Below are positions 34,818 through 44,398 of a stretch of DNA of 48,427 nucleotides, one piece after another. Both the position numbers and the translations under genes were made by a program. This DNA is from Basidiobolus meristosporus CBS 931.73 (lineage: Eukaryota; Basidiobolomycota; Basidiobolomycetes; Basidiobolales; Basidiobolaceae): contig MCFE01000665.1 of the NCBI GenBank assembly GCA_002104905.1, forward strand, positions 1 through 48,427, in the 5' to 3' direction. The notes beneath the pieces were generated by a model. It made no database searches. It had not been told where the DNA came from and saw only the letters and a list, made by a program, of their open reading frames with translations. Position 1 is the first letter of the stretch, and every line of letters starts with the position of its first letter.

Positions 34818-35888
34818 ATGAAAAGAGCGATTCTCAAGCTGCTATTGCTAGCTGGTAGCGGTGTACATCTCACGGCTTGTCAAGAGTATTGTACTGGTGT
34901 GTATAAGAAGAATGAGAGAGAATGCTCTCGCTACAGACCGATGTCCAAAAATTGCGAGGAGCATGAGAATCTACCAGTTACTGGGGGGTTTGGCAGAATG
35001 AACCGAACTATGAATACGATAATCCTTACAATTACTAACGTATTTGAATACGGAACCACCACTTACGACTACGAGGCATGTGTTGATCTGAACGATGGAA
35101 GAGGATATACGTGTGGATTTGTAGGGTTCACTACAGGGACTGGCGATGCCTTCACCGTAGTTGACAGATATCTGAAAGTTAATCCCTATAGCGAGCTGAA
35201 AGCCTACTACGATCCCTTGAAGGAGCTGGCCGATCCGAGGGAATGCGGGGGCCCAGAAGTAGATCCCAACCGGCTCAACGGGTTTCCTAATGCATGGAGT
35301 CACGCAGCGTGCACGGATTCAAAGTTCCGAAGAGTGCAAGAGTTAGTCGTAAACGATGTTTACTTCGAGCCGGCCATGAAGCTGGCGGAGTCGTATAAAA
35401 TCTATTCACCGCTTGGCAAGGCAATAGTTTATGATACTGCAGTTCAGCATGGCTACGAAAAAGAAGATGGCATCAGTCTACGAAGTATCGTCAAGCTAGT
35501 CAAAGCAGAATCGTCAAAGCCTATGAATGAGAAGGCATTCTTGAGGAGACTGCTTCACTTCCGAAGAAAGATATTGTGCTGTAGTATGGACAACATCTGG
35601 CCCGACTCGGCAAACCGCGTCAGTGATTTGCAATTTCTGCTTGATTCTGGAAACCTCCAACTGAACACCCCAGTGGTCCTGCCCAGTTACGATGACCTGA
35701 AGATCTACGGTAACGAACAAACTGACAAGCCTTGTCGTGCAGCCAGCCCGTTGAAGCCACTAATGGCCACAACCAAGGAAAAGAAGCCACTAGACACGAT
35801 CCGAGGTGAAAGGTCGCTAACAGATGCGCTCCAAGACAACACTGATCCTGGAGGCTTGGGTAGTGCCATTCTGGGTTTATTTGGCTAG
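34818..35888 (+). CDS. Secreted GH46-type chitosanase
   Basis: An intronless frame of 356 residues. An N-terminal signal peptide (MKRAILKLLLLAGSGVHLTAC, cleavage near 21-24) predicts secretion. The glycoside hydrolase 46 core is clear: TNVFEYGTTTYDYEACVDLN then DGRGYTCGFVGFTTGTGD (residues 73-110). By the GH46 pattern, Glu77 is the catalytic acid and Asp93 the base (spacing 16; about 18 in bacterial N174-type enzymes); Y85-x7-D93-x-R95-G96-x-T98-x3-V102-G103 and D110 all match. Only the residue after Glu77 (Tyr, where D/N/Q is usual) deviates. GH46 enzymes hydrolyse beta-1,4 bonds in chitosan. The C-terminus (about 300-356) is Lys/Asp-rich and unlike the core. Most known members are bacterial, and fungal chitosanases are more often GH75, so transfer is possible. 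An AATAAA lies at 36,055-36,060. The role could be own-wall remodelling or attack on chitosan-containing fungi. Confidence 0.88.
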   Translation: MKRAILKLLLLAGSGVHLTACQEYCTGVYKKNERECSRYRPMSKNCEEHENLPVTGGFGRMNRTMNTIILTITNVFEYGTTTYDYEACVDLNDGRGYTCGFVGFTTGTGDAFTVVDRYLKVNPYSELKAYYDPLKELADPRECGGPEVDPNRLNGFPNAWSHAACTDSKFRRVQELVVNDVYFEPAMKLAESYKIYSPLGKAIVYDTAVQHGYEKEDGISLRSIVKLVKAESSKPMNEKAFLRRLLHFRRKILCCSMDNIWPDSANRVSDLQFLLDSGNLQLNTPVVLPSYDDLKIYGNEQTDKPCRAASPLKPLMATTKEKKPLDTIRGERSLTDALQDNTDPGGLGSAILGLFG

Positions 35889-36173
35889 GTTACTCGGTCT
35901 CTGGATAGATATCCTGAATAGAACATTTGTAGATACCTTCCACACTATTGACATTATGTTTGCCTTTTATTGATACTTGGCCTGGTTTCCTTTACCATCA
36001 CCTATTTAGATTTGCTGTATTATACTGTAGTTGCCTTGCAATATGGAGACTCACAATAAAGCGGGCTGTAAATGTGCCGTAGCTGTAATATAAGGTGAAA
36101 AACCTTCACTTGGCATCGGGTCGCCAGGATAATCCTGTGAGGGGGCGTGCACCTTGCGGGTATGTTGGATTCA
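35889..36173. other. Short convergent intergenic region
   Basis: The 3' ends of the chitosanase gene (plus) and the ArAE/DUF2421 gene (minus) meet here. It contains an AATAAA at 36,055-36,060 on the plus strand. No gene is seen. Confidence 0.6.
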
Positions 36174-39100
36174 TTAACGTGCGGCCTTCGGTACTAATAA
36201 ACCAGCAGCATCCGCCATTCTTTCAATATCAATTGACGTGGTTGGTGTTCGGTCGGTGTTGGGACTGACATCACACATAAGAAACTCGATCTCTCCAACA
36301 ATTTGTTTCACTAGGTCCCCCAGTTCCTCCTGCTCCTCGACTATTTCAATCAGACTACCGGCATACGAATACCAATAGGTAAAGACAAAACCATCGTCTG
36401 CATCGTTGTCGGAATGAAGAGATTTGTTCCCGAGGTTTTGGAATATGCTCACCTTCCTGATTTTACTGAGTAGACGCAGCCGCGCCACTCTAGCCGAAGG
36501 AAGGTACGGGGGTAGCGGCGATTTGGATTTGAATGCCCCGGAAATACAATAGAAATGTAGGAGAACGGCAGCAACCTTCAGGAGGAACGTTCAATAATAC
36601 TACAATTTGATTATTCACCTATCTACCTACCACATCCTTTCGTCGTTTAACCAGCCTGTTGGCCAACATCACTCTTAGCCTGTCCTCGATTTGAAGGATA
36701 GAGGTACGCATTGTTGATGACCAATCCAGTAAATTCTGCACTTTCGTAATAATATCCACGTAAGTTTGTTCTTGAAAATCATCCCGAAGCCTTGGCTCCT
36801 GAGCTGATGGGGCGAGTAAAGCAGTCGCCTTGGTAATGGAAGATTGCAACTTGGAGGTCAATCTCTTGATATCGTACTTCGCCTCCAGCATAGCAGACGA
36901 GTCCTTCTCCATCATGTAGACCGAGATGATTCTAGAGAAGAGAACTCCTAGGCTGTAAAAGGTCCTGCCCAAGTGTTTGCGTAGCTCCACTCTAGCAACA
37001 TACGGCCAGAGTAGCATCTCAACCAATAGCGATATCACGATGGCCGCGATAAGGTTGGCAGTTCTTAGTACTGCTAATAACAACGCCGAGCTAGTGATCT
37101 CTTCCTTCTGAATCACCGCAGCATTGTACATGCTGAATATAATAACCATATACGTAATCAAGGAGACCGAGTGTATCTTCGTCTGCGGTTTGGTGATGAA
37201 GAAGAACCAGCACGGAATGGCTGCCAGGAAATGTTGGTGAGTCATTTCAACAGTGCTGACGGAGAATGGGTTAGCACTACTTACCAATGATGTAGGTAAA
37301 TACCAAGATGATGTAAGGGTTTCCCTTGCTTGCAAGCCAACCAAGATATCCCCAGAGCCCTCCTAAGATGGTTCCGATTATACGATATATACCAATGCTA
37401 ATGGTTGCCCCAACAGTTTGGTTCATCACAACGCACACCTGAAAGCAAGGCAGCATGGCATTAGAGGGAGGAAAAGTGCAGCCTCAGTCAAGAAACACAA
37501 TACCGTAACCAAGCCCCAATTCCCGTGGACTTGTATGAACCAGTCGTATGTCCCCGAAACAAACGCAGGAATGGCGGTTAAGCACAGGGCAAGCGTGAAT
37601 TTCACGCTGAACTTGAACTCGGGCTTCTGGAACCACATTAAAAATAGCCACAAACGGTAGCGGAAGTGCTGATGGATCCTTCCGTTCTCCGGGGGATTAG
37701 GATCCTCCTGATCAGTCAAATCCAGGTCTATTCAATAGGACTCCGTGTTAGCTAACCTGCTCAACAATCAGTGTTTGAGTAGACGAACCTTTCTCCGGAA
37801 CTTGTATGAGGTCATCGTATCTCGGGGCGCTCAACAGGGTATAGATCCCCACTGCTGGCCACCAGATACGTCTTGCTTTTACCCGAAGTTTACAGAGCTC
37901 CTTCTGGAACTTTGCCAGCTTTAGCAATTTCCGCGCAACTTCTCGGGTGCAAAATAGAAAGGTAAACACCATGAAAAGCTCGTCGCGTGGTTTGGTATCT
38001 AGGCCCATCTCTCTCAGAACCTGACTGCACAATGCCTCGGTAGTCTCAAACTCCGCGATAGCTTGCTCAAGTTCTTCAATGATTTTACTCGATTCGTAGT
38101 TGTCGACGAGGGGTATATTTACATTGGCTTGGTTGGCCTGTTCACTCAGGCTAGATGCGCTACTTGGTGGCTGAGGCCTAGGTTTCTTGATTTTTAGTTG
38201 GGATTGGATATGTTTGACGGCTCGACTGCATACTTCGGTAATTCTGGTCACTGGATCCCGTACCGTGTTTAGTAGAGCCATGTAAATTTGGCTATCGGAT
38301 ATGCTGAAGTCTCGATTGCGCTTTATCTGAACAATCAAGGTCTCATTTCGGTGGAGAGGGCCCGGTGGTGCCACGTCCGGGTCTCGGGGAAGAACCGAGT
38401 ACTCTTTACAGACTAAAAGCAACATACTGCCAAGGATCTGCCCTACAGTTGTTATGGTGGAACCGATCCATTTGTAGTCCCAGGGGGCGAATCGATCCAC
38501 GGATAATTCGTACATCGCCTCTCTTCCGACAGAATTCAGTGTGCCCAGTGAATTACGCAGAAGTAACCTGGTGGTCTCCAAATCCTCTGGTGGTCGGGCG
38601 TCATTTCCCACAAACAAATAGGTCTTTACGACCTCCTGCAAAAGCTCATTGGTAAGCTTCAGTGCGTTTTGGGTCTCGTCGCTAAAAGTCACTGCCTGTT
38701 AGAAGAAGCAAATCGAGTATGCAAGGAATTTGCACTTACGCCAGTTTCTCCGTCGCACTTTGCGGGAAGATTACCACGCTACAGGTGAATGTTATGGCGA
38801 TTGCCAGTAAGAGCGGCTTGTTGATACTCCAAACAAGGGAGAAGCTTAATGTCGTTACCCTCATGTTCAAGAATAAAGCGAAAAATAGGGTTATCTGGGC
38901 TGCTACGCATGGTGTGTACAGTCTGGTGTACTTGGTCCTCAGGTATCCCAAGAGGAGTGAGGAAAAAATAATAAATGCTGCGGTAATTAGCGGAGCCCCG
39001 TAGGCTTGTGGGTTTTCCCGGGAATTGTATGCCGCTAAGCAGGCCAAACCAGCATAGTTGTATGCTCCCGAAATCATGATGAATATCACACCTAACACGG

Positions 39101-39869
39101 AAGCTTCCAGCTGGGCGCCCAGAGTTTTATTTGGAGGAAAAAAGATTAAACCAGAGCAGGTAAGAATATCGACTGGCCCAATCCATTCGGCGGTACTAGG
39201 GATAATTAGTAAGATGCTAACGATCAGGAAAGCTGACACGCACTGCGCGAACGAGCGAAAAGCTTTGGGGGTCATTGGATCTCGAATGTTTTTCTTAATA
39301 AACGAAGATAATTTTCTGACAAAAGCATCCCTTGGGTTTGCTTCCGACGGTTGCAAGTTACTGGCCTGTGAGTCCAGAAATACTGGAGGTTTTCCCTCTT
39401 CTAAATTCTGCTCAGCATTTGAATTCAAGGCCCTAGCGGCTTCTTTGTTGTCGATTTCGTCTGACGTTTCCGGTTTTGGCTTTTGTTCATCTATAAAAAG
39501 TCGCTTGGAAGGTCAGTTGGGTTATCCTGAGAGCATATCTGAAAATACCGCTCCACCTGACGCTCGCAAGGGATCAGTCCAGTCTGTTACTGTAACCATT
39601 GGATTCGTTGAATGTGTCATGTGATTTTTCTCGGGTTTGAGATACGGGGTTGCGAGGGTAGCTTTTCCGCTACAGGTTGTCGGAGTTGGGCTTTTGGAAG
39701 AGGAAGAACTTCCGTTCCCCTGGAAATGTTGTGAAGCATAGTAATCTATTGATGTATGTATATCATCTGCGTAACTGAGATTAAAAAACCCCGGTCTGTC
39801 CTCTTCCACAGAGTAATCACTCAGCATACGTGAGAGCGGTACTTGATGTGGATCATGCTCATGTCCCAT
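36174..39869 (-). CDS. ArAE/FUSC-family membrane protein (Bre4-like, DUF2421)
   Basis: Seven exons on the minus strand: 39869-39557, 39490-38740, 38681-37789, 37727-37504, 37438-37285, 37220-36631 and 36575-36174; 1,108 residues. After a hydrophilic Ser-rich N-terminus come about six membrane segments (FAQCVSAFLIVSILLIIPST to ITFTCSVVIFPQS), the ER-transporter-like 6TM N-terminal domain (ArAE_2_N). A soluble helical region follows, then a second membrane block (VKFTLALCLTAIPAFVSGTY; NQTVGATISIGIYRIIGTIL; a typical FUSC signature) and a C-terminal DUF2421 region (LPPYLPSARVARLRLLS). The family includes yeast Bre4, linked to brefeldin A sensitivity, and aromatic-acid-exporter-like proteins; the substrate is unknown. 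The exon 1/2 junction has two in-frame solutions (donor 39557 with acceptor 39490, or donor 39549 with a nearby later acceptor). The other junctions agree in phase. Confidence 0.88.
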
Positions 39870-40343
39870 GTCTGAGAAATGGAGTTGCTATCACGGTCTT
39901 AGGAAAGGCGATAAAGTTTGAACATATATTCCTTTGTGAGATATAGCCGCTTTGCTCAGTGAATACAGCAACACTCCAGACTGGAAACTTGACAGTCAGC
40001 TGTAAATGTAATACCTGACTAATCACACGATAGAGTTGTATTGTATACCATAATTAGGTCATGTCTATTCCCAGAAGGGATAGAGGATATATATATATGG
40101 CACAGGGCCATGTCGTTGACATAATCAGACAAGATGAAATAATAAACAATGGCCATATGTGGGAAGGGGTGAGGTCATTCCGGTAAGCCAATTGATGGCC
40201 AACGAGTAATCAACTACGAATCACATTCAAGCTAACTTTGGTATGGGGAGGGATGGCGAATGGATGGCGCAGGGTGGCCACATGGTGGAAGGCCAATCTA
40301 CCGATCATCTGTGCTACGAGTGCGGGGTGGAAACAACGGCTGT
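39870..40343 (-). promoter_or_regulatory. Promoter region of the ArAE gene and ESA1 3' UTR
   Basis: A 474-bp gap between two minus-strand genes. A TATATATATATA run at about 40,086-40,097 lies roughly 220 bases upstream of the ArAE start codon on the minus strand and is the best TATA candidate. No other gene is seen. Confidence 0.4.
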
Positions 40344-41852
40344 TCAAAGGTACTTTAGTTGGGCGGATGTAAACACTGGCGGCTTCCACGACAGAAATGA
40401 AGGTTCGATGCTGCGTCTCTGCTTGGATTTGCTGCGGTAGTAGTTATTCACAACCTTCTCGCTGAGGCATATGATGTGTTGTCCGTGGTAGTACTTCAAA
40501 GAATCGATACTTTGCAACGTGTGCATAACATCTTGTACTGTGATAGAGGTCGCGGCAGAGATGTCGTGCAGGGTGGTCTCCCCTTTGAACTCAATGAGCA
40601 GCTCGATGATCGTCTCGGCCCAGTAGGCACGGTAGCTCAAAAGACCGAGGTCGGAGAGTGGCTTCTCAGGGGACCCGATTTTCCCTTCTATCTTTGAGAG
40701 TTCATACGAAAAGGAGATGAGAAGCTTGCCGAAGCCCATCCGTTGATATTGCGGGAGGGTCAGGATGCAAGCAAGGTTGTACTCTTCTAGGGATTCCTTT
40801 TCCTTGGAAAAGTAGCCGATTATGTGAGCACCGTGCTCATCGTTCTTGGTCATAATGTAAAAGAGAAAAGGGTCCACATCGTAGTACAATGTCTTGTGGT
40901 CCAGAAACAGCTTTGAAAGGAGCGATAAATTACGACAGTATGTCTTTTGCTTGCGTCCGTCAATTTCAAAGAACGATATATCCTCATGCCGATAGATCTC
41001 GTTCCCAGGCGGATGCAGCAATTCACACTTTGATCGATGCCTTGAATATATTTTGAGGGATAGAAAATAGCACAAGCAAAACTCGCATATGTATATCAGT
41101 TCTGCGTGTGCAAATTGCGGGGGATACGGGGAGAAATACCATCCCTCGATTTCATACTTGCCCATCTGGATGCGGTTTAGATTCTTGACCCGAGCAACCT
41201 CATTCACGCACTGGGTCATGGAGCCTGAAGTTCGTAGCTTTTCAATCTCCATTTCTTTGGAGAAGGTTTCTGGTTGGATCGAATCTCTACGCTTATCTTC
41301 ACCATCATAAGTCTCGGTTGTCTCTTCGGGCTTGTCGCGCATCAACGAGGCACTGCTCTGAGCCGCATCCTCGTTCTGACCTACACTCTGCATCGAAAGC
41401 TTGCGCTTTCTTCCAGGCCCAGCTCCAGAGAGCTTAGAAGGCCTTCGACCTCTCCCTGAAGTCTCTTGTACACCTGGAGTGGAAGGCTTGGCTTTCTTAG
41501 TTTTAGGGAACTCCACGCCTTTTGAAAGGTCTAGTCGAGAGCCATCTACCCATTCGTCCAAACGCTTATTGAATTCAACGTAGTGCACATAATATTCAGA
41601 TTGCACAGATCCTTCAAGCTTCCTGATAGACAATATTTCGGCTTTACGATACTGAACATCATTGGGGCCCATGATCTTTTCCACCAAAAGCTTACATCCT
41701 ACTCGTAGAGATTCCTGTGATATATCGTGGATATCTGAACTAATGCCAGATTCCAGTTGTGAATTCTCTGTTATCTGATTGCTCAACATTTGCTTCCAAA
41801 TGCTCGAGTGGCTATTCCCTTTGAGTTTAACGCAGCGGCAAAAACAATACAC
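40344..41852 (-). CDS. ESA1: MYST histone acetyltransferase Esa1 (Tip60/KAT5)
   Basis: Single exon, 502 residues from the first ATG. A second in-frame ATG at 41,789 (MLSNQITENS, 481 residues) is equally plausible, since the first 21 residues (MYCFCRC..) look non-conserved. A Tudor-knot/chromo-like domain (about 50-110, VHYVEFNKRLDEWVDGSRLD) is followed by a basic Ser-rich linker and the MYST domain (about 220-490). The C2HC zinc finger is C256-x2-C259, H272, C276. The lysine that is auto-acetylated in relatives is K314 in LLSKLFLDHKTLYY. Catalytic Cys is 362 (NLACILTLP), the acetyl-CoA loop is QRMGFGK (370-376) and the catalytic Glu is 396 (GSPEKPLSDLGLLSYRAYW). Esa1 is the catalytic subunit of NuA4, acetylating H4 and H2A. 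All key residues are intact. The C-terminal tail after YYHGQHIICLS extends about 40 residues (basic, then WKPPVF). Confidence 0.96.
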   Translation of the reverse strand: MYCFCRCVKLKGNSHSSIWKQMLSNQITENSQLESGISSDIHDISQESLRVGCKLLVEKIMGPNDVQYRKAEILSIRKLEGSVQSEYYVHYVEFNKRLDEWVDGSRLDLSKGVEFPKTKKAKPSTPGVQETSGRGRRPSKLSGAGPGRKRKLSMQSVGQNEDAAQSSASLMRDKPEETTETYDGEDKRRDSIQPETFSKEMEIEKLRTSGSMTQCVNEVARVKNLNRIQMGKYEIEGWYFSPYPPQFAHAELIYICEFCLCYFLSLKIYSRHRSKCELLHPPGNEIYRHEDISFFEIDGRKQKTYCRNLSLLSKLFLDHKTLYYDVDPFLFYIMTKNDEHGAHIIGYFSKEKESLEEYNLACILTLPQYQRMGFGKLLISFSYELSKIEGKIGSPEKPLSDLGLLSYRAYWAETIIELLIEFKGETTLHDISAATSITVQDVMHTLQSIDSLKYYHGQHIICLSEKVVNNYYRSKSKQRRSIEPSFLSWKPPVFTSAQLKYL

Positions 41853-42490
41853 TATATTAGAGAAGGGTAGAATTGGAGCAGGGTGGGCTGTTTGTCAGCT
41901 TGGTGGAGCTGTTAACCATTTGGCTTATGCGTAGGGGGCTCAACACAAGGATTAGCCATGAGGAATTGGCTATTTAATGGCAAATGGGGTAGGTTTAATT
42001 TCGCTCTGGAGTATTTACTGCCTGCCCTATCTCAACAAGCAAATAAAGGCATTCATGGGAATCGTACAACAAACTGGTGACCAGTATCTAAAATAGGAGA
42101 TTACGTTGGCTGACCGCTGGCTCTAATCAGCCTTTACGCTGTGCTTGAATGGAAAATGGTATCTCACATATGCATAAAGGAGTAGAGTGTAACTTAGTGG
42201 TAGCATGTAGTTCAGGGTCAAGACACTTATGCTCAATACGGGATTGGGGAATCTTACTTTTCCATACCAGGTGAAACCTTTACTATCTATGCTGCAAGGT
42301 TGTGTTATACATAGTTGGTTTCGAAGTGATACATAATATATATGGTGAAGAGCAGTTAAATGATTAATCATGTGGCCGGCATCTGCCAAACATAACAAGG
42401 GAAAGTATAGCACAATGCGCCAGCACTGATAAAAGTCAATCCGAATTTACTCAAAAAAGGTTATTCCATACCCTCATATATTTCAACTCC
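41853..42490. other. Intergenic, right edge of the gene island
   Basis: ESA1 promoter and unannotated DNA. CpG dinucleotides are present at normal frequency until about 42,490 and then disappear. The frame at 42,413-42,123 minus has no recognisable domain and is not called. Confidence 0.5.
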
Positions 42491-42782
42491 GTCAGTAAGG
42501 TCTGGTCACAAGGGCTACAGTTCCTAATCCCAGCCCTAAACACCAAAACCTGGAAATTTTTGCCCTTCACTTTGCATCTTTGCCCATTCACAAACAACTA
42601 TACTTAGACCTAAACCTACCATGCTGTACTCTCTGTATCAAATATTTAAGTTGTTTGATTTATTTATTATTATAATGTTACCTTGAGAATTACAATTATC
42701 AATAGTCATGATTCATCCCAGTCTGGCCAATGTCCCATATTTCACCAACTTTGGGCTCCACAAATTGCACTGGCCCTGTGGT

Positions 42783-43205
42783 TAGGGAGGGAAAATCACC
42801 AATAATTGGTGAAATCTTTATTTGCAGCCTAAGCTAATTCAAACAAAAAAGCCAGCAGGGATGTGCATTCCTTACACAAGTACACTAAACCAAGCTCAAA
42901 GTAGTATCCCAACATACATCAAAGGTCTGATATACACTGACATGAGTACTGCAGCGTGAGAAATATAGAAATCTTAAAGAAAATGGATAACTGCAGGTGA
43001 ACAAGTGTTTCTGATGATGGAGTTAATTCTTGTGAGGATAATTTTCTATAGAGAAAATACTTTTAGGGGGAGGGAAAGTCACCAAGGTAGGTTAAATCTT
43101 TATATAGGGGAGGAAGGGTTAGGGGAGGGAAAGTCACCAAGTTGGTGAAATCTTTATTTGAGTTAAGAACTAATCTAGGTACAAATAAAGAAGCCAATTA
43201 AGAGG
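42783..43205. repeat. Repeats with palindromic CACCAA/TTGGTG core
   Basis: Three related blocks share the order GGGAGGGAAA(A/G)TCACCAA, a gap of 0-3 bases, TTGGTGAAATCTTTATTTG: 42,783-42,824, 43,063-43,105 (degenerate right half) and 43,118-43,160. The first and third are followed by further similar DNA (AAGCTAATTC / AAGAACTAATC, AAAGAAGCCAA-type), so the unit is at least 80 bp. The CACCAA/TTGGTG core is a near-perfect palindrome. A partial inverted match (ATTTCACCAACTTTGGG) lies at about 42,751. The sequence is noncoding and CpG-poor. Its nature is unknown; it could be the end of the element that carries the ORF at 43,207. Confidence 0.6.
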
Positions 43206-43206
43206 T

Positions 43207-43684
43207 CTAGAACCTCTCTAATAAGTAATCTAATTTATGTTTTGTTTCATCTCTAATGTTTGTTTCAATAAAGTAAAGCTCATCAGGGGTAAATATAAAA
43301 TTCAGGGGTTTTGGGGGAAGTACAAATTGTAGATGTTTCTGATCAATATAATCCAAGACTGGAACCCAGCCTGGGATTAGGTGTAGTAGGAAAGGTGTGT
43401 GGACTTGTAAGTAGCTCTGCCACATAGATCTTAGATGGTCCTGAGCTAGTAGTCTTGGTTTCTCAGCTTTTTGAAGTTTTGAAGCAAGCTCTGTTACTAC
43501 AGCAGAGCCAACCAGGGTGTGCCAGCAAGAAGATTTCAGGGAGGAGTTAGATTGAAGCCATTCTTTGATGGAGGGGTTATGTGATTTCTGAAGTTTGACT
43601 AGGAAGGAAGCACGCAGATAGACCATTTGGATTTGGTATGGGTAGAAGCCAAAGGCTCCATGTTGTGCATCAACATTTAAAACT
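43207..43684 (-). CDS. 5'-truncated ORF of unknown repeat-like element
   Basis: An open minus-strand frame continues without stop from about 43,684 (VLNVDAQHGAFGFYPYQIQ) through the first ATG at 43,626 (MVYLRASFLVKLQ) to the stop at 43,207; about 158 residues are open. It contains WHTLVGSAVVTELASKLQK, HLRSMWQSYLQVHTPFLL and FTPDELYFIETNIRDETK. I do not recognise it. It sits in CpG-free DNA beside the younger gypsy element and looks like the C-terminal part of a longer protein whose 5' part is missing. Upstream of 43,684 there is an in-frame stop. It could be a surviving fragment of a transposon gene; expression is doubtful. Confidence 0.45.
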
Positions 43685-43755
43685 TAGCCAATTTCACTCC
43701 GTTAGAAAATCTAGTACCCTAACTGATTTTCCCTAACCCAATCATAACTAATCCC

Positions 43756-44108
43756 TGTCATGATTTATGTTATCACTTCTCAGAATCTATTTTTAGCTGT
43801 CACACCTGATCAATTTTAAGTGGTCATTACGTCCTCAACTTATCTGCTAAGCCTTTCCAAGTGATTAGTCATCTGAGATCTGTCCAACCACTTAGTAGTT
43901 GCCAAGACATCAGCTGATTAATGATGCAATTTCTCATTTATCTTATGCACCTATCAACACCCCTACAGATTTCAATTAGTCCAGTCTCTTGGCGCTTACT
44001 AATTCAACTTGATCAGAAAAGTATAAATAAAGTTTACTGAACCTTTTGGCTTAGTGTGTGTCTCAACAAAATTAAGATTCTGTCTCAAGCAAAAATAAGA
44101 ACCCAACA
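43756..44108 (+). mobile_element. Probable 5' LTR of the right Ty3/gypsy element
   Basis: The proposed LTR starts TGTCATGATT (43,756) and ends ACCCAACA (44,108), the TG...CA boundaries expected. It contains a TATAAATA at 44,022-44,029, positioned like a U3 promoter about 80 bases before the end, and it precedes a leader of about 290 bases before the gag start at 44,399. The 3' LTR is outside the window, so the boundaries cannot be confirmed by comparison. The start resembles that of the left gypsy LTR (TGTTATGAT). Confidence 0.45.
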
Positions 44109-44398
44109 ATTCCGTTCTAGTTCCTATCCAAGCCTAGTATATCTAGCACTCCAAAGAGCACCAAGCCTAGCCTGCCTAGCAAACAAATATCATTGTCTTT
44201 ATAGCCAACCCAGCTATATCCAAGACCAATATTAGATCAGAATCTTTCTGCTAGTATTTCCGCCACTCTCTGACAATTCTAAGATTCTGCACTTAATTGT
44301 CCCTTTGGTTCAGTTAAACCATTCAAGAGTTTTATTACACTTTCTCTTGGATACAACATTTTTTTTGTTGAATTCCATTACATTCAACCGCTCATAAG

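Noticed and set aside
42783-43160. CRISPR-like repeat array
   Set aside because: Only three degenerate blocks, unequal spacing, spacers themselves homologous, eukaryotic repeat context.
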